From CAXGTL01 sp964012725 (GTDB taxonomy: Archaea > Nanobdellota > Nanobdellia > Woesearchaeales > CAXGTL01), in assembly GCA_964012725.1 (NCBI GenBank), contig CAXGTL010000010.1:1-35178 (forward strand): a stretch of 35,178 nt of DNA. The letters run 5' to 3'. Made by a program: the position numbers and the translations under genes. The notes below the pieces were generated by a model. That model did no database searches and was not told where the DNA came from. It was given only the letters and a program-made list of their open reading frames with translations. Of this stretch, positions 13,892 through 22,541 are shown piece after piece (the first letter of the stretch is position 1; every line of letters begins with the position of its first letter).

Positions 13892-15613
13892 CTATATTTT
13901 CTTTACCATATAAGGTTGTTCTAATCTGTATTTTAGTTTTTTGTAGTAGTTTCTAACACCAATGCCTGATATGATAATCATTTTGTTTTTATTGTGGTGT
14001 TTTGCAATCTGTTCTGCGATTTTTAATAAGTTTTTACCATAACCTCTGTGTTGTGTCTTTCCTTTTTTGCCTATTACTGCTGTTTCACCATAAACATGAA
14101 GCTCTCTTATGATTGCGCTGTGTTTGGTGATTATATTTGTTTGTGAGGATTTGGATTTTGTTGTTATTGGTAAGACTTTACTTGGGAATCGCATTCTAAT
14201 AAACCCAACAATGCAATCATTAACTTTGTCTTCTGCTGATATGAAGTACTCCTTACCGAACGAAGCTTTGTATTCATAAATATAGAATTTAACATTATTG
14301 TGGTCAAGTTTTCTTCTTCCTGGTTCTCTACACCTTATACAATTGCATTCTATTTTTGTTTGTTGATGTACCATTTGCCTTAGATTAGTCTTATCAACAC
14401 CAGCTTCTATTGTATATGTAGGAATATCACGTTGTACACGCATGATTCTTACAAACTTTGGTATGTTTTTCTTGAATTTTGTAATAATTTTAATAGCTTT
14501 CTTTGTTGTTATTGGTTTGAATTTCTTACTTGTCCATAAATCATAAAGTTTAGTACCTTTCATAACCATGCATGGATATAATTTTAACATATCTGGCCTG
14601 AATTCTTGTTTATCAAATAATGTTTGTAATGATTTTAGATCTTGTTTTGCATTGACACTAGGTAAACCTAACATCATGTGATAATTTATTTTAAAACCTA
14701 AGTCTTTTAGAATCTGTGTTGCTTTTATTGAATCTTCTATAGTGTGTCCTCGTTTTATTTTCTTTAAAACTTTGTTGTATATTGTTTGTACACCTAATTC
14801 TACTCTTGTTGCACCCAATCTTAGCATTTGTTTTGCATGTTTTAGTGTTGCATAGTCTGGTCTTGTTTCAATTGTTAAACCAATTACTTTGATTTTTGAT
14901 TTCTCGTTTTTCTTTTGTTCCCTTTCCACAGAAACATTCTTTGCTTTCTTCTTTAACTTTAATATCTTCTTCTGTATATTCTTTGTTCTTTCTGGATCAC
15001 CAATTTTACCTGGTAGTTCAAAGAATTTCAGAAATTTTTTTACTTGTAATTTGTTGTTTTTGAAAAATAATTTAGAAAAGTCATTCATTGCTTTGAACGA
15101 GTACATTATAAACTCATCTTGATATTTCTTTGGATAAGATGGAAATGTTCCACCCATTATAATTAATTCAATCTTCTCAGGCAATTTGTTCATTGCACAG
15201 TATTGTTCTAATCTATTAAATACTTGTAAATAAGGATCATACTTGTTTCTAATTGCTCTTAATGTTGCTGGTTCTTTGCCTGTGTATGATTGTGGTACTT
15301 CACCAAAGTGTGATTTTGGTCCACCTGGGCACATTAAACATTTACCATGTGGACATTTCATTGGTTTTGTCATGATTGCAACTACATTAACACCACTCAT
15401 TATTCGAGTTGGTTTAATTGTTAACAAATGTTTATATTTTTTTCTTTGTTGTTTATTAGTATGATTAAGAATTTCAATATTGCTTGGTATTTTTGAACCT
15501 TTTAATCTTCTGATTACTTTTAGCTTAAGTTTGTTTAGCTTTTCTTGAGAATCTATATTAGAATTGTCTAATTGTTTGAGTATTTCTTTGCAAAGTTGTT
15601 TCAAATTGACCAC
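13892..15613 (-). CDS. elp3: Elp3-type tRNA uridine carboxymethyltransferase
   Basis: A 573-residue protein with the Elp3 architecture. Residues 1-70 are a basic N-terminal region. The radical-SAM/Fe-S domain has C87, C92 and C95 in CPHGKCLMCPGG, followed by the family-specific FGEVPQSYTGKEPA. ERTKNIQ and ETRPD-type motifs (about 275) and RVELGVQT lie in the barrel, and a C-terminal GNAT acetyltransferase domain spans about 420-573 (ends YKKLKYRLEQPYMVKKI). Elp3 modifies U34 of tRNA at C5. Start is GTG 15613, inside the last 13 nt of the upstream 86-residue gene; translation of the two is coupled. In archaea Elp3 works without the other Elongator subunits. Confidence 0.93.
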   Translation of the reverse strand: MVNLKQLCKEILKQLDNSNIDSQEKLNKLKLKVIRRLKGSKIPSNIEILNHTNKQQRKKYKHLLTIKPTRIMSGVNVVAIMTKPMKCPHGKCLMCPGGPKSHFGEVPQSYTGKEPATLRAIRNKYDPYLQVFNRLEQYCAMNKLPEKIELIIMGGTFPSYPKKYQDEFIMYSFKAMNDFSKLFFKNNKLQVKKFLKFFELPGKIGDPERTKNIQKKILKLKKKAKNVSVEREQKKNEKSKIKVIGLTIETRPDYATLKHAKQMLRLGATRVELGVQTIYNKVLKKIKRGHTIEDSIKATQILKDLGFKINYHMMLGLPSVNAKQDLKSLQTLFDKQEFRPDMLKLYPCMVMKGTKLYDLWTSKKFKPITTKKAIKIITKFKKNIPKFVRIMRVQRDIPTYTIEAGVDKTNLRQMVHQQTKIECNCIRCREPGRRKLDHNNVKFYIYEYKASFGKEYFISAEDKVNDCIVGFIRMRFPSKVLPITTKSKSSQTNIITKHSAIIRELHVYGETAVIGKKGKTQHRGYGKNLLKIAEQIAKHHNKNKMIIISGIGVRNYYKKLKYRLEQPYMVKKI

Positions 15614-15861
15614 CCATAAAATGCTAAATTTTCATTTTCATTTGTGATTCCATATATATGTGTGAATCCATCATCTATAGTGTTTGTTTTTAATTTTAAT
15701 ATTGTTTCAATGTTATGTTCATGCATTCTACTTTGTTCTTGTGTTATTTGTTGTAGTTTATTATTAGAATTAGGCATATATTTTCCTATTACACATCCTA
15801 ATATAATTATAGCACTAGCTATAGGTATGTAGACTCTTGGACTTATATTATTGATTTCCAT
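15601..15861 (-). CDS. Hypothetical single-helix membrane protein
   Basis: An 86-residue protein with one N-terminal membrane helix (about residues 9-27, IPIASAIIILGCVIG) and a short soluble tail. ILGC could be read as a weak lipobox but position -2 is Leu, which is unusual. No family recognised. Its end overlaps the elp3 start by 13 nt. TATA-like CTTATAAA (15885-15892, minus strand) is centred 27 nt before the ATG, so the pair elp3 plus this gene probably starts here. Confidence 0.6.
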   Translation of the reverse strand: MEINNISPRVYIPIASAIIILGCVIGKYMPNSNNKLQQITQEQSRMHEHNIETILKLKTNTIDDGFTHIYGITNENENLAFYGWSI

Positions 15862-15898
15862 ATACTCTGAGAAGTAGTTATTTACTTATAAATGTAAT

Positions 15899-16330
15899 CT
15901 AATATTTTACATCAATGAAATTGCCTGTTCTTAAATGTTTAACACCTAATGCAGTTAAAGCAGAATTTAATTTTCCTGTTTTAATATCTATTTTACATTG
16001 TTTTTCTATTAAACTAGAAACAACTTGCGGTGCATATGTTCCAAATATTCTGCTTCTTTCATTATGATCTTTTGTTTTTAATAATTTTTCTAGAATGTTC
16101 ATACTTTCGTTTATTGAAACTTGTTTGTTTTCTGTTTGTTTTAAATAATTGTCAACCAAAGTTCTAGCTTTTCCTTGTTCTTCAACATAATTTGTAGTAT
16201 CTAACTCAGGTAATGTTATAGTTTTGTTTGGTTGTGTATATTTTTTAATTAAATCTTGTTTAACTTGAGCTGGAGTTAATACTATTCCTCCTAATAATAA
16301 TATACTTGCTAATGTTGAGATTCTTGTCAT
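15899..16330 (-). CDS. Hypothetical secreted protein, 143 residues
   Basis: The N-terminus (MTRISTLASILLLGGIVLTP) has a basic start and hydrophobic core like a Sec signal peptide, with a possible cleavage near TPA (19-21). The rest is hydrophilic and mainly helical, with a single Cys. I recognise no family. Its ATG overlaps the stop of the 46-residue gene before it (ATGA-type), showing translational coupling in a chain of small genes. Confidence 0.6.
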   Translation of the reverse strand: MTRISTLASILLLGGIVLTPAQVKQDLIKKYTQPNKTITLPELDTTNYVEEQGKARTLVDNYLKQTENKQVSINESMNILEKLLKTKDHNERSRIFGTYAPQVVSSLIEKQCKIDIKTGKLNSALTALGVKHLRTGNFIDVKY

Positions 16331-16467
16331 TTACTTTCCTCTAACACTTTTATTTTAATTTCAACTAATGTGTGCGGTTTTAGTTGATTTTGCAAGATCT
16401 TTGGAATCACAATTATTGCTTGCTTTCCATGTTTGCTAATTTGTTTTGTTAATGTGAATTCTTGCAT
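16327..16467 (-). CDS. Tiny AbrB-like protein, 46 residues
   Basis: A 46-residue ORF fitted between its neighbours: ATG 16467 lies 2 nt after the stop of the gene before it and its stop overlaps the next ATG. The sequence (TLTKQISKHGKQAIIVIPK, then LVEIKIKVLEESK) follows the swapped-hairpin AbrB/MazE pattern 'isk.Gn..vvIPk ... L..g..vevki'. It may be a DNA-binding or protein-binding half of a dimer. The packing argues that it is real. Confidence 0.55.
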   Translation of the reverse strand: MQEFTLTKQISKHGKQAIIVIPKILQNQLKPHTLVEIKIKVLEESK

Positions 16468-16469
16468 TT

Positions 16470-16619
16470 TTATTCTATTTTATTTATAATTTGATTTTGT
16501 TTTGGTTCTTTTTGAGTTTGTGATATGTTTTCTTGATGTGGTAATATGTTGTAAACAGGACTTTCTTTAATATCTCTTAAACCTTTTACTTGTGATAAAT
16601 AATTTGGATTTATGTACAT
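16470..16619 (-). CDS. Hypothetical protein, 49 residues
   Basis: A short hydrophilic protein (MYINPNYLSQVKGLRDIKES at the start; Gln/Asn-rich end) of no recognised family. I place its start at ATG 16619, 1 nt after the stop of the preceding gene, rather than at the upstream in-frame ATG at 16664, which lies inside that gene. Supported only by packing within the gene chain. Confidence 0.45.
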   Translation of the reverse strand: MYINPNYLSQVKGLRDIKESPVYNILPHQENISQTQKEPKQNQIINKIE

Positions 16620-16620
16620 T

Positions 16621-16992
16621 TTAATCTTCACCTTTGATATCTTTTCTTGATATACCATGGTCATATATGTGATTTATATGGTTAATTCGTTTTATATCAT
16701 CTTTATCTTCAACTTGATGTCTATCTTTCCATTCACATGCTGTTCCATTATTATATACTCCTGGACAGATTTGTTTTTCTTCTTCATTATGGATAACTAT
16801 GTGTAAACCTTCAATATCTTTCATTTTTGTTTTAGGTTTTCTTTGTTTTGATCTTTCTCTTTTTTCATTAACTATTCTTGTACGTCTTTGTATTATATCA
16901 CTTAAATAAGAATTTTGTACTGAATCTTCAGTAGAATCTTGACTAAGAATGTGGTCTCCTATTGTAATTTCTGTTCCGTATATTGCTGACAT
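16621..16992 (-). CDS. Hypothetical protein with Cys/His cluster, 123 residues
   Basis: First gene of a string of small genes. Residues 30-60 are strongly basic. Near the C-terminus C76 and C86 are followed by H92, H105, H108 and H112, a possible zinc site (ICPGVYNNGTACEWKDRH). I recognise no family. GAGGT about 12 nt before the ATG may serve as the ribosome site, and an 8-bp inverted repeat with TATA-like sequences lies upstream (17027-17053). Confidence 0.5.
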   Translation of the reverse strand: MSAIYGTEITIGDHILSQDSTEDSVQNSYLSDIIQRRTRIVNEKRERSKQRKPKTKMKDIEGLHIVIHNEEEKQICPGVYNNGTACEWKDRHQVEDKDDIKRINHINHIYDHGISRKDIKGED

Positions 16993-17351
16993 TTTTTGTG
17001 TTTACCTCTTGTATTATGTATACCACATGTATAAACTCATACATATTATACATAGGAATTTTGTTCTGGTATATAAATCTTGCGGTATTAATTACTCTTA
17101 AGTGATGAAAGAATTGTCTGAAACACTGTTTTTCTGGCATTTGAGATGGCTTAAAACGGGCTTTAGAAGGTTTCTGGGTTAGGAATTCTGAAATATGACC
17201 AAAATGTCACATTAATACATGTTCTACAACAGCTATATTTAAAAACATATTAGGATTTCTTGAGTAAGTAGTAATTGTTTAGACTATGTATTTAGGCAAT
17301 TATAAGAGTTATTAATTTAATAATAATATAACAATAAAAGGTGGAAATAAT
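16993..17351. other. Divergent intergenic region, about 360 bp
   Basis: Holds the two promoters facing outward. Leftward: TATA-like GATTTATATA (minus strand, about 17075-17066) and GAGTTTATACATG near 17030, plus the inverted repeat ATGTATAA/TTATACAT (17027-17034 and 17046-17053). Rightward: TATATTTAAAAA around 17226-17237 and ribosome site AAGGTGG (17338-17344) before ATG 17352. No convincing gene; an in-frame stretch on the minus strand up to 17140 overlaps the real gene and looks spurious. Confidence 0.5.
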
Positions 17352-19250
17352 ATGACTAAAAAAAGTAAAAAAACAAATAAAAAAGAAAAAAAAGATAATA
17401 AAGGTAAAAAGGTAGAAGATAAACCAAAAGATTTAGCTAAAGCTCAAGAACAAGAACTATTAAATAAGTTACCAAAAGATGTTCAAGACAAGCTAAAGAA
17501 TATAAAAAAGAAATTAGATAAGTTTAAAGATCAAGTTCTTAAGAAATTTGATAAATATATAGTTGGTATCGCATTATTGCCACCAGAAAAACCACCAAAA
17601 CCTAAAGAAGGTGAAAAATTACCAGATATTTCTAAAGAAAAAATCAGAGTAATGATACTTGTAGATGATTCTGATTCAAAAAAGATGTCTAAGCAAGAAC
17701 TAAAAGAAAAACTTGGTTCAATTATTGCAAAAATGGCTGATGATATTGATAAAAACATTGTTCCACAGACTATTATATTGTCTGAGTTATGGCAAAGTTG
17801 TTTTGATGGTAAAAATGAATTATTGCAAATGATTGCAATGTCTGCGCCTGTATTTGATAGAGGAGTTTTAGCAAATGTAAAAGTTGCAGAAGTTCACAAA
17901 ACAATGGTATTAAAGAAATTTGAAAAATATATTGTTTCTTATGTTGTAGCTGGTTCAATTATGAAAGGTTATGCAAAACCTACATCTGATCTTGATGTAT
18001 ATATTATAATTGATGATACAGATGTTAAAAAAATGACAAGAGCTGAGCTAAAAGATAAGTTAAGAGCAATCATAATTGGAATGGGTCTTGAAGCTGGACA
18101 AATAACAGGTGTTAAAAATAAACTTCATGTACAAGTTTACATATTAACAGACTTCTGGGACTCATTAAGAGAAGCAAATCCTATTATATTTACATTGCTT
18201 AGAGATTGTGTACCATTCTATGATAGAGGTGTGTTTATGCCAATGAAACAATTACTTCATATGGGTAAAATTAAACCATCACCAGAAGCAATTGACATGT
18301 TTATGGGTTCAGGTGAGCAAATGTTGAAAAGAGTTGACATGAAACTTAAATCTATTGGAATGGATGATATATTTTTAGCAATGTTAACACCAACTCAAGC
18401 AGCACTTATGCTTTATGGAGTAGCACCTCCTGATCCAAAGTCATGTGGTCAAGTTATGAGAGATATATTTGTTAAAAAAGAAAAATTACTTGAAGACAAG
18501 TTTGTAAAAATGTATGAAAAAGTACATAAGATTAGAAAAGATATTGAACACGGACTTAAAAAAGAAGTTTCAGGTAAAGAAATTGATGAATTATTAACAA
18601 ATGGTAAAAAATATCTTGCAAGAATCAAAAGATTGTTTACACAAATAGAAAAAATGAAACAACAAGAGTCAGTTCTTCATGTATATGAAACAATTGTTAC
18701 AGTAATTAGAGATGTATTGAAGATGGAAGGGTTTGACAAAGTAAAAGAAGCTGAGTTAGTTTCAATGTTTGAAGAATATATTGTGTCAACTGGTAAAATA
18801 CCTGCAAAATATATCAGAATATTGAATGATATATTCAAAGCAAAGCAAGACTATGATGCAAAGAAGTTAACAGCAACAGAAGTTGAGCAAGTTAAGAAAT
18901 CATCTAGTGAGTTTATCAGACAAATTGTTGAATATATGCAAAGGAAAAGAGCTCGTGAACTTGAAAGAACAAAAGTAAGAGTTAGATATAGTGGAAAACA
19001 TTATGGTGAAGTAATGTTACTTGAGTCATTAGCTTTTATCACACACGATCTTGATGATAAACCAAGAAAAATAAGCAAAGCTTCAATTGGTAAAGATGGT
19101 TCATTAGGAGCATTACAAGAAACTAATCCAGAGGAAATGGAGAAAGCTTTGGCTGAGTTCAAAGGACCGAAGAAAGCTTTCCTAAAACAGAACATATTCG
19201 AGTCTTTGGAAAAGATCTTTGGTAAAGATGTTGAAGTTTTGGTTAATTAG
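17352..19250 (+). CDS. Large protein with duplicated nucleotidyltransferase fold and possible HEPN motif
   Basis: A 632-residue basic protein. After a Lys-rich tail (1-60), residues 65-175 and 185-298 are two copies of the same unit, shown by matching pieces (KKFDKYIVG / KKFEKYIVS, SKKMSKQELKEKL / VKKMTRAELKDKL, PVFDRGVL / PFYDRGVF). The second copy has the polymerase-beta nucleotidyltransferase motif GS (201-202) with SDLDV (D213, D215); the first has lost it, so it is probably structural. IRKDIEH (394-400) gives R-x4-H, the HEPN nuclease/partner motif, in the helical C-terminal half. The role is unknown; MNT-HEPN pairs are toxin-antitoxin systems, but here the parts are in one chain. Ribosome site AAGGTGG and a 3' T-run delimit it. 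Confidence 0.6.
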   Translation: MTKKSKKTNKKEKKDNKGKKVEDKPKDLAKAQEQELLNKLPKDVQDKLKNIKKKLDKFKDQVLKKFDKYIVGIALLPPEKPPKPKEGEKLPDISKEKIRVMILVDDSDSKKMSKQELKEKLGSIIAKMADDIDKNIVPQTIILSELWQSCFDGKNELLQMIAMSAPVFDRGVLANVKVAEVHKTMVLKKFEKYIVSYVVAGSIMKGYAKPTSDLDVYIIIDDTDVKKMTRAELKDKLRAIIIGMGLEAGQITGVKNKLHVQVYILTDFWDSLREANPIIFTLLRDCVPFYDRGVFMPMKQLLHMGKIKPSPEAIDMFMGSGEQMLKRVDMKLKSIGMDDIFLAMLTPTQAALMLYGVAPPDPKSCGQVMRDIFVKKEKLLEDKFVKMYEKVHKIRKDIEHGLKKEVSGKEIDELLTNGKKYLARIKRLFTQIEKMKQQESVLHVYETIVTVIRDVLKMEGFDKVKEAELVSMFEEYIVSTGKIPAKYIRILNDIFKAKQDYDAKKLTATEVEQVKKSSSEFIRQIVEYMQRKRARELERTKVRVRYSGKHYGEVMLLESLAFITHDLDDKPRKISKASIGKDGSLGALQETNPEEMEKALAEFKGPKKAFLKQNIFESLEKIFGKDVEVLVN

Positions 19251-19251
19251 T

Positions 19252-19271
19252 TTGTTTTTTTTTGTTTTTTT
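19252..19271 (+). terminator. T-tract terminator after the 632-residue gene
   Basis: Runs of nine T (19255-19263) and seven T (19265-19271) directly follow the stop. Archaeal polymerase terminates on U-tracts. It separates the gene from the convergent phosphatase gene. Confidence 0.6.
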
Positions 19272-19311
19272 ATTTTAATTCTATTTTAATTTTGTATTAA
19301 ATTTGGTTAAT

Positions 19312-20256
19312 TTATTTAAAAGATATATTTTTACTTTCCATATAACTAAGTATACCTTCAACATATTCTTTAGATGGAACTAAAAACATTAAACCTTGAA
19401 CAAATTTAAGATCTTCACTTATAATATCTCTTGTTGATATTGGTTCTAAATCTTTATTTAGGAACAATCCTCCTGCATTTTTATATGCAAAAGCAGTTCC
19501 TGAGAAATCAAGTAAACCAACTCTGTTAGTAATATATGCTTTTACTTGTTGTTCAATAGTTGCTCTCATATTTCCACATGAAGATCCAAATGTAGGTATA
19601 TTAAAATTAGGTTCTATTTGTGGGTTAGATTTTTTTAAATAAGAACCAATTCTAATTAAGTCCTTTTGACTAAATTCATTAAATTTTGTTATTTGTATTT
19701 TTTTACCATTTATGAAAGTTCCCAAATCTTTTATTGAATATATTGATTTTTCTAATTTTGGGAAATAGAAAACAGTTCCTAAAGGGTCTTTTCCATTAAA
19801 TAACGTAATACAAACAGCAAAATCTGATTTTCCTGTTAAATAATTCTTACTTCCATCTATTGGATCAACAAGTACAGTATTTTGATCTTCTGGTAATTGA
19901 TTAATATATGGTAATCTTTTTATGTGACTTTGTGATGTTAATATTAAATCAACTAATTCAGTTTGCCCTTTTTTTTTAGCATCTTCAATATCTTGTTCAT
20001 CAAAAACTTCTTCAAGAAACATACCAAATTCAGGATACTTTACACTTACATGATTGGTAACCATATTTTGACATTTTAAATCCATTAATGAGAATGCTTG
20101 TTTTTCAGATCTTTGTTCTTCTGATATTAAATCTTCATTTTTAACTTCTTTTTTTATTGATTTAACTTTACCATAAGAATTCATTGCAATTTGTCCAGTT
20201 TGTTTTGCTAAATCAACTAAATCAAGCATACATGTTTTTAGTTCTGTTTTATTCAT
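19312..20256 (-). CDS. Inositol monophosphatase-family phosphatase
   Basis: A protein of about 314 residues with the IMPase/CysQ/FBPase signature: FLEEV near residue 88 (metal-binding Glu pair), VLVDPIDGSKNYLTG near 132 (DPIDGs), and LDFSGTAFAYKNAGG near 248 (the WDxAAG position). This suggests hydrolysis of a phosphate such as inositol phosphate, fructose-1,6-bisphosphate or 3'-phosphoadenosine phosphate; which one is open. The Trp before the second motif is replaced by Leu, and the protein is longer than the 260 residues typical for archaeal IMPases. I start it at ATG 20256, after GAGGG, rather than at GTG 20271. Confidence 0.8.
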   Translation of the reverse strand: MNKTELKTCMLDLVDLAKQTGQIAMNSYGKVKSIKKEVKNEDLISEEQRSEKQAFSLMDLKCQNMVTNHVSVKYPEFGMFLEEVFDEQDIEDAKKKGQTELVDLILTSQSHIKRLPYINQLPEDQNTVLVDPIDGSKNYLTGKSDFAVCITLFNGKDPLGTVFYFPKLEKSIYSIKDLGTFINGKKIQITKFNEFSQKDLIRIGSYLKKSNPQIEPNFNIPTFGSSCGNMRATIEQQVKAYITNRVGLLDFSGTAFAYKNAGGLFLNKDLEPISTRDIISEDLKFVQGLMFLVPSKEYVEGILSYMESKNISFK

Positions 20257-20362
20257 CTTTGTTACCCTCACTTAATATTAGTATATGGGTATATTGATTC
20301 TTATTTAAATTTTTCTAAATATAAAATCCATAACTTCAACTCAGATTAAAACCTTAGGTAGG

Positions 20363-20420
20363 TATTTATAAATGCTCAACCTACATAGTTATGTAGTTAG
20401 AATTTAACTAATACGGAGGA
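20363..20420 (+). promoter_or_regulatory. Promoter with start-site palindrome and ribosome site
   Basis: TTTATAAA at 20365-20372 predicts a transcription start at about 20395. The perfect inverted repeat CTACATA-GT-TATGTAG (20381-20396) covers -14 to +1, an operator-like position. GGAGG at 20415-20419 is a strong ribosome site for ATG 20427. Confidence 0.5.
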
Positions 20421-20426
20421 AACAAA

Positions 20427-22409
20427 ATGAAATTTATGAAATTAATAGAAAATGAGATTGTAGCTATATTCTTAGCTATAGTGATTGTGATATCTGCATT
20501 AGCAGGTTGTGTTAATAATGCTGATATTGATCCTGATATACAGGTGAGTGAGAGTATATTAAAGTTTGAGTCTGCACAAGACATAGTAGATGTATTTGAA
20601 GAAGTTAAAAAAGGTCAGGAGCCGACTATATTTGAAGAAGCTGTAGGTATAGCTAAGTCATTGGTTGGTGCTAGGCAAGTGTTTGGTTCTGTAGGTGATA
20701 CTATGGTTATGGAAACAAGTGTTGCTCCGACTAGTGCAGGAGATTCTGCTGGTTCTGGAAGGGACTTCTCAGAAACAAACATCCAAGTAAAAGGTGTTGA
20801 TGAAGCAGATATAATTAAGACAGATGGTGATTATATTTATGCAGTTGCTAATAATAAGATGTATATTGCAAAAGCATATCCAGCTGAAGAAGCTGAAGTA
20901 TTGTCAATATTTGAGTTAGATGGATTTAGTCCTCGGGAAATGTTTATACATGAAGATAGGTTGATTGTATTTGGTTATCAAAGAATTAATTATAAAAATG
21001 AACCTGAAATAGAAGTAGGTGCACCAGTAAAGATTGCTGCTGAGATTATGCCTTATCCATACTTTAGATCTTCAATGGCTGTTAAATTGTTTGATACAAC
21101 TGATAAAACAAATCCTGAATTATTAAGAACTGTAGATTTTGAAGGTAATTATATTACATCAAGAAAGATAGGTGATAATGTGTATTTTGTTGTTAATTCA
21201 AATCCGCATTATAATTATGATGAACCAATTGAGATTATGCCTTTGTATAAAGAAGATGATGGAGAAGCAGAACCAATTGTAGATCCTACTGATGTTGGTT
21301 ACATTGAACCATTACATGCTGTTAATTTTATTACAGTTGCATCAATATCAATGACTGATGAAAATAAAGAAGTTGGTAAAGAAGTAATAGTTGGTAATGG
21401 ACAAAATGTTTATTCTTCGGTGGAAAACTTATACATTGCTCAAACAACTTATCCAAGGTATGATAATGTTGGTGAACTTATGGATGGTTTTACAGAAAAA
21501 ACTGTTATAACAAAGTTCAAGCTTGATGATGGTGATGTTTCATTCTTAGGAACTGGTGAAGTAAAAGGACATATCTTAAATCAGTTTTCAATGGATGAGT
21601 ATGATAATCATTTTAGAATTGCAACAACTGCTGGAAGAATAACAAGAACAAGCGGAACAACATCTAATAATGTTTATGTTTTAGATTCTGATTTAGAACT
21701 AGTTGGTTCTTTAGAAGATTTAGCACCTGGTGAATCTATATATTCAGTAAGGTTCATGGGGAAAAAGGGATATGTTGTAACTTTTGTTAAGATTGATCCA
21801 CTTTTTGTTATAGATTTATCTGATCATACAGATCCCACTGTTTTAGGTAAACTAAAAATACCTGGTTATTCAGATTATCTACATCCGTACGATGAAACAC
21901 ACATAATTGGAATTGGTAAAGATACAGAAGCTTCTGACAAAGGAGACTTTGCATGGTACCAAGGTGTGAAAATGGCAATCTTTGATGTAAGTGATGTTGA
22001 AAATCCAATTGAAATGCATAAAGTAATTATTGGAGATAGAGGAACAGAATCACCAGTGTTACAAGATCATAAAGCATTCTTGTTTGATAGAGAAAAAAAT
22101 TTACTTGTATTACCAGTTAGAGTTGCAGAAATTAAGGGTGAGAAAAGTAGAGATAATCAGTACGGAGAGTTTGTTTTCCAAGGTGCTTATGTGTATGATG
22201 TTGGTTTAGATGAAGGTTTTGACTTGCGTGGAAAAGTTAGTCATAATACTGAAGAAGATTATCTAAAGAGTGGTCGTTACATGAGTTATGATAAACAGAT
22301 CCAAAGGTCGCTTTACATTGATGATGTGTTGTACACAATGTCACAAGCTATGCTGAAGATGAATGATTTAGGTTCATTGGAAGAATTAAATTCCCTTAGT
22401 TGGGAATAA
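20427..22409 (+). CDS. Secreted beta-propeller lipoprotein (PF09826-like)
   Basis: A 660-residue protein with a membrane-spanning signal and lipobox SALAGC (C28), so it is probably anchored outside the cell. After a linker, residues about 110-660 match the family of secreted proteins with a C-terminal beta-propeller (COG4880): FSETNIQVKGVDEADIIKTD is a hallmark, followed by repeated blade strands such as GDNVYFVVN and KGYVVTFVKIDPLFVIDLSD. No catalytic residues are seen; such propellers are thought to mediate binding. It is isolated by a palindromic promoter region and a 3' T-run. Confidence 0.82.
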   Translation: MKFMKLIENEIVAIFLAIVIVISALAGCVNNADIDPDIQVSESILKFESAQDIVDVFEEVKKGQEPTIFEEAVGIAKSLVGARQVFGSVGDTMVMETSVAPTSAGDSAGSGRDFSETNIQVKGVDEADIIKTDGDYIYAVANNKMYIAKAYPAEEAEVLSIFELDGFSPREMFIHEDRLIVFGYQRINYKNEPEIEVGAPVKIAAEIMPYPYFRSSMAVKLFDTTDKTNPELLRTVDFEGNYITSRKIGDNVYFVVNSNPHYNYDEPIEIMPLYKEDDGEAEPIVDPTDVGYIEPLHAVNFITVASISMTDENKEVGKEVIVGNGQNVYSSVENLYIAQTTYPRYDNVGELMDGFTEKTVITKFKLDDGDVSFLGTGEVKGHILNQFSMDEYDNHFRIATTAGRITRTSGTTSNNVYVLDSDLELVGSLEDLAPGESIYSVRFMGKKGYVVTFVKIDPLFVIDLSDHTDPTVLGKLKIPGYSDYLHPYDETHIIGIGKDTEASDKGDFAWYQGVKMAIFDVSDVENPIEMHKVIIGDRGTESPVLQDHKAFLFDREKNLLVLPVRVAEIKGEKSRDNQYGEFVFQGAYVYDVGLDEGFDLRGKVSHNTEEDYLKSGRYMSYDKQIQRSLYIDDVLYTMSQAMLKMNDLGSLEELNSLSWE

Positions 22410-22425
22410 TTTTTTTTAATTTTAT
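22410..22425 (+). terminator. T-tract terminator after the beta-propeller gene
   Basis: Eight T (22410-22417) begin at the base after the stop codon, followed by more T-rich sequence. Consistent with archaeal U-tract termination. Confidence 0.6.
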
Positions 22426-22541
22426 TTTTCTTTATTTTCATCACTCCATACCTAAACAAAAAACCAAAACCTTTATTAACTAATTCTTTATTCCTTTTTT
22501 TTATAAAAATAATTAAAATGTAGCAAAAAGAGGAATGAAAT

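Noticed and set aside
15601..15861. Lipoprotein signal (ILGC) in the 86-residue protein
   Set aside because: The -2 residue is Leu, rare in lipoboxes, and the Cys lies inside the hydrophobic helix; a plain membrane anchor is simpler.
16943..17140. 65-residue frame on the minus strand
   Set aside because: It overlaps the start of the 16621-16992 gene by 50 nt, covers the promoter dyad, and its composition looks non-coding.
17102..17195. Possible C/D box small RNA (GTGATGA at 17102-17108, CTGA at 17117-17120)
   Set aside because: A good C box and one CTGA are present, but there is no clear C' box or closing D box at the right distance and no terminal stem.
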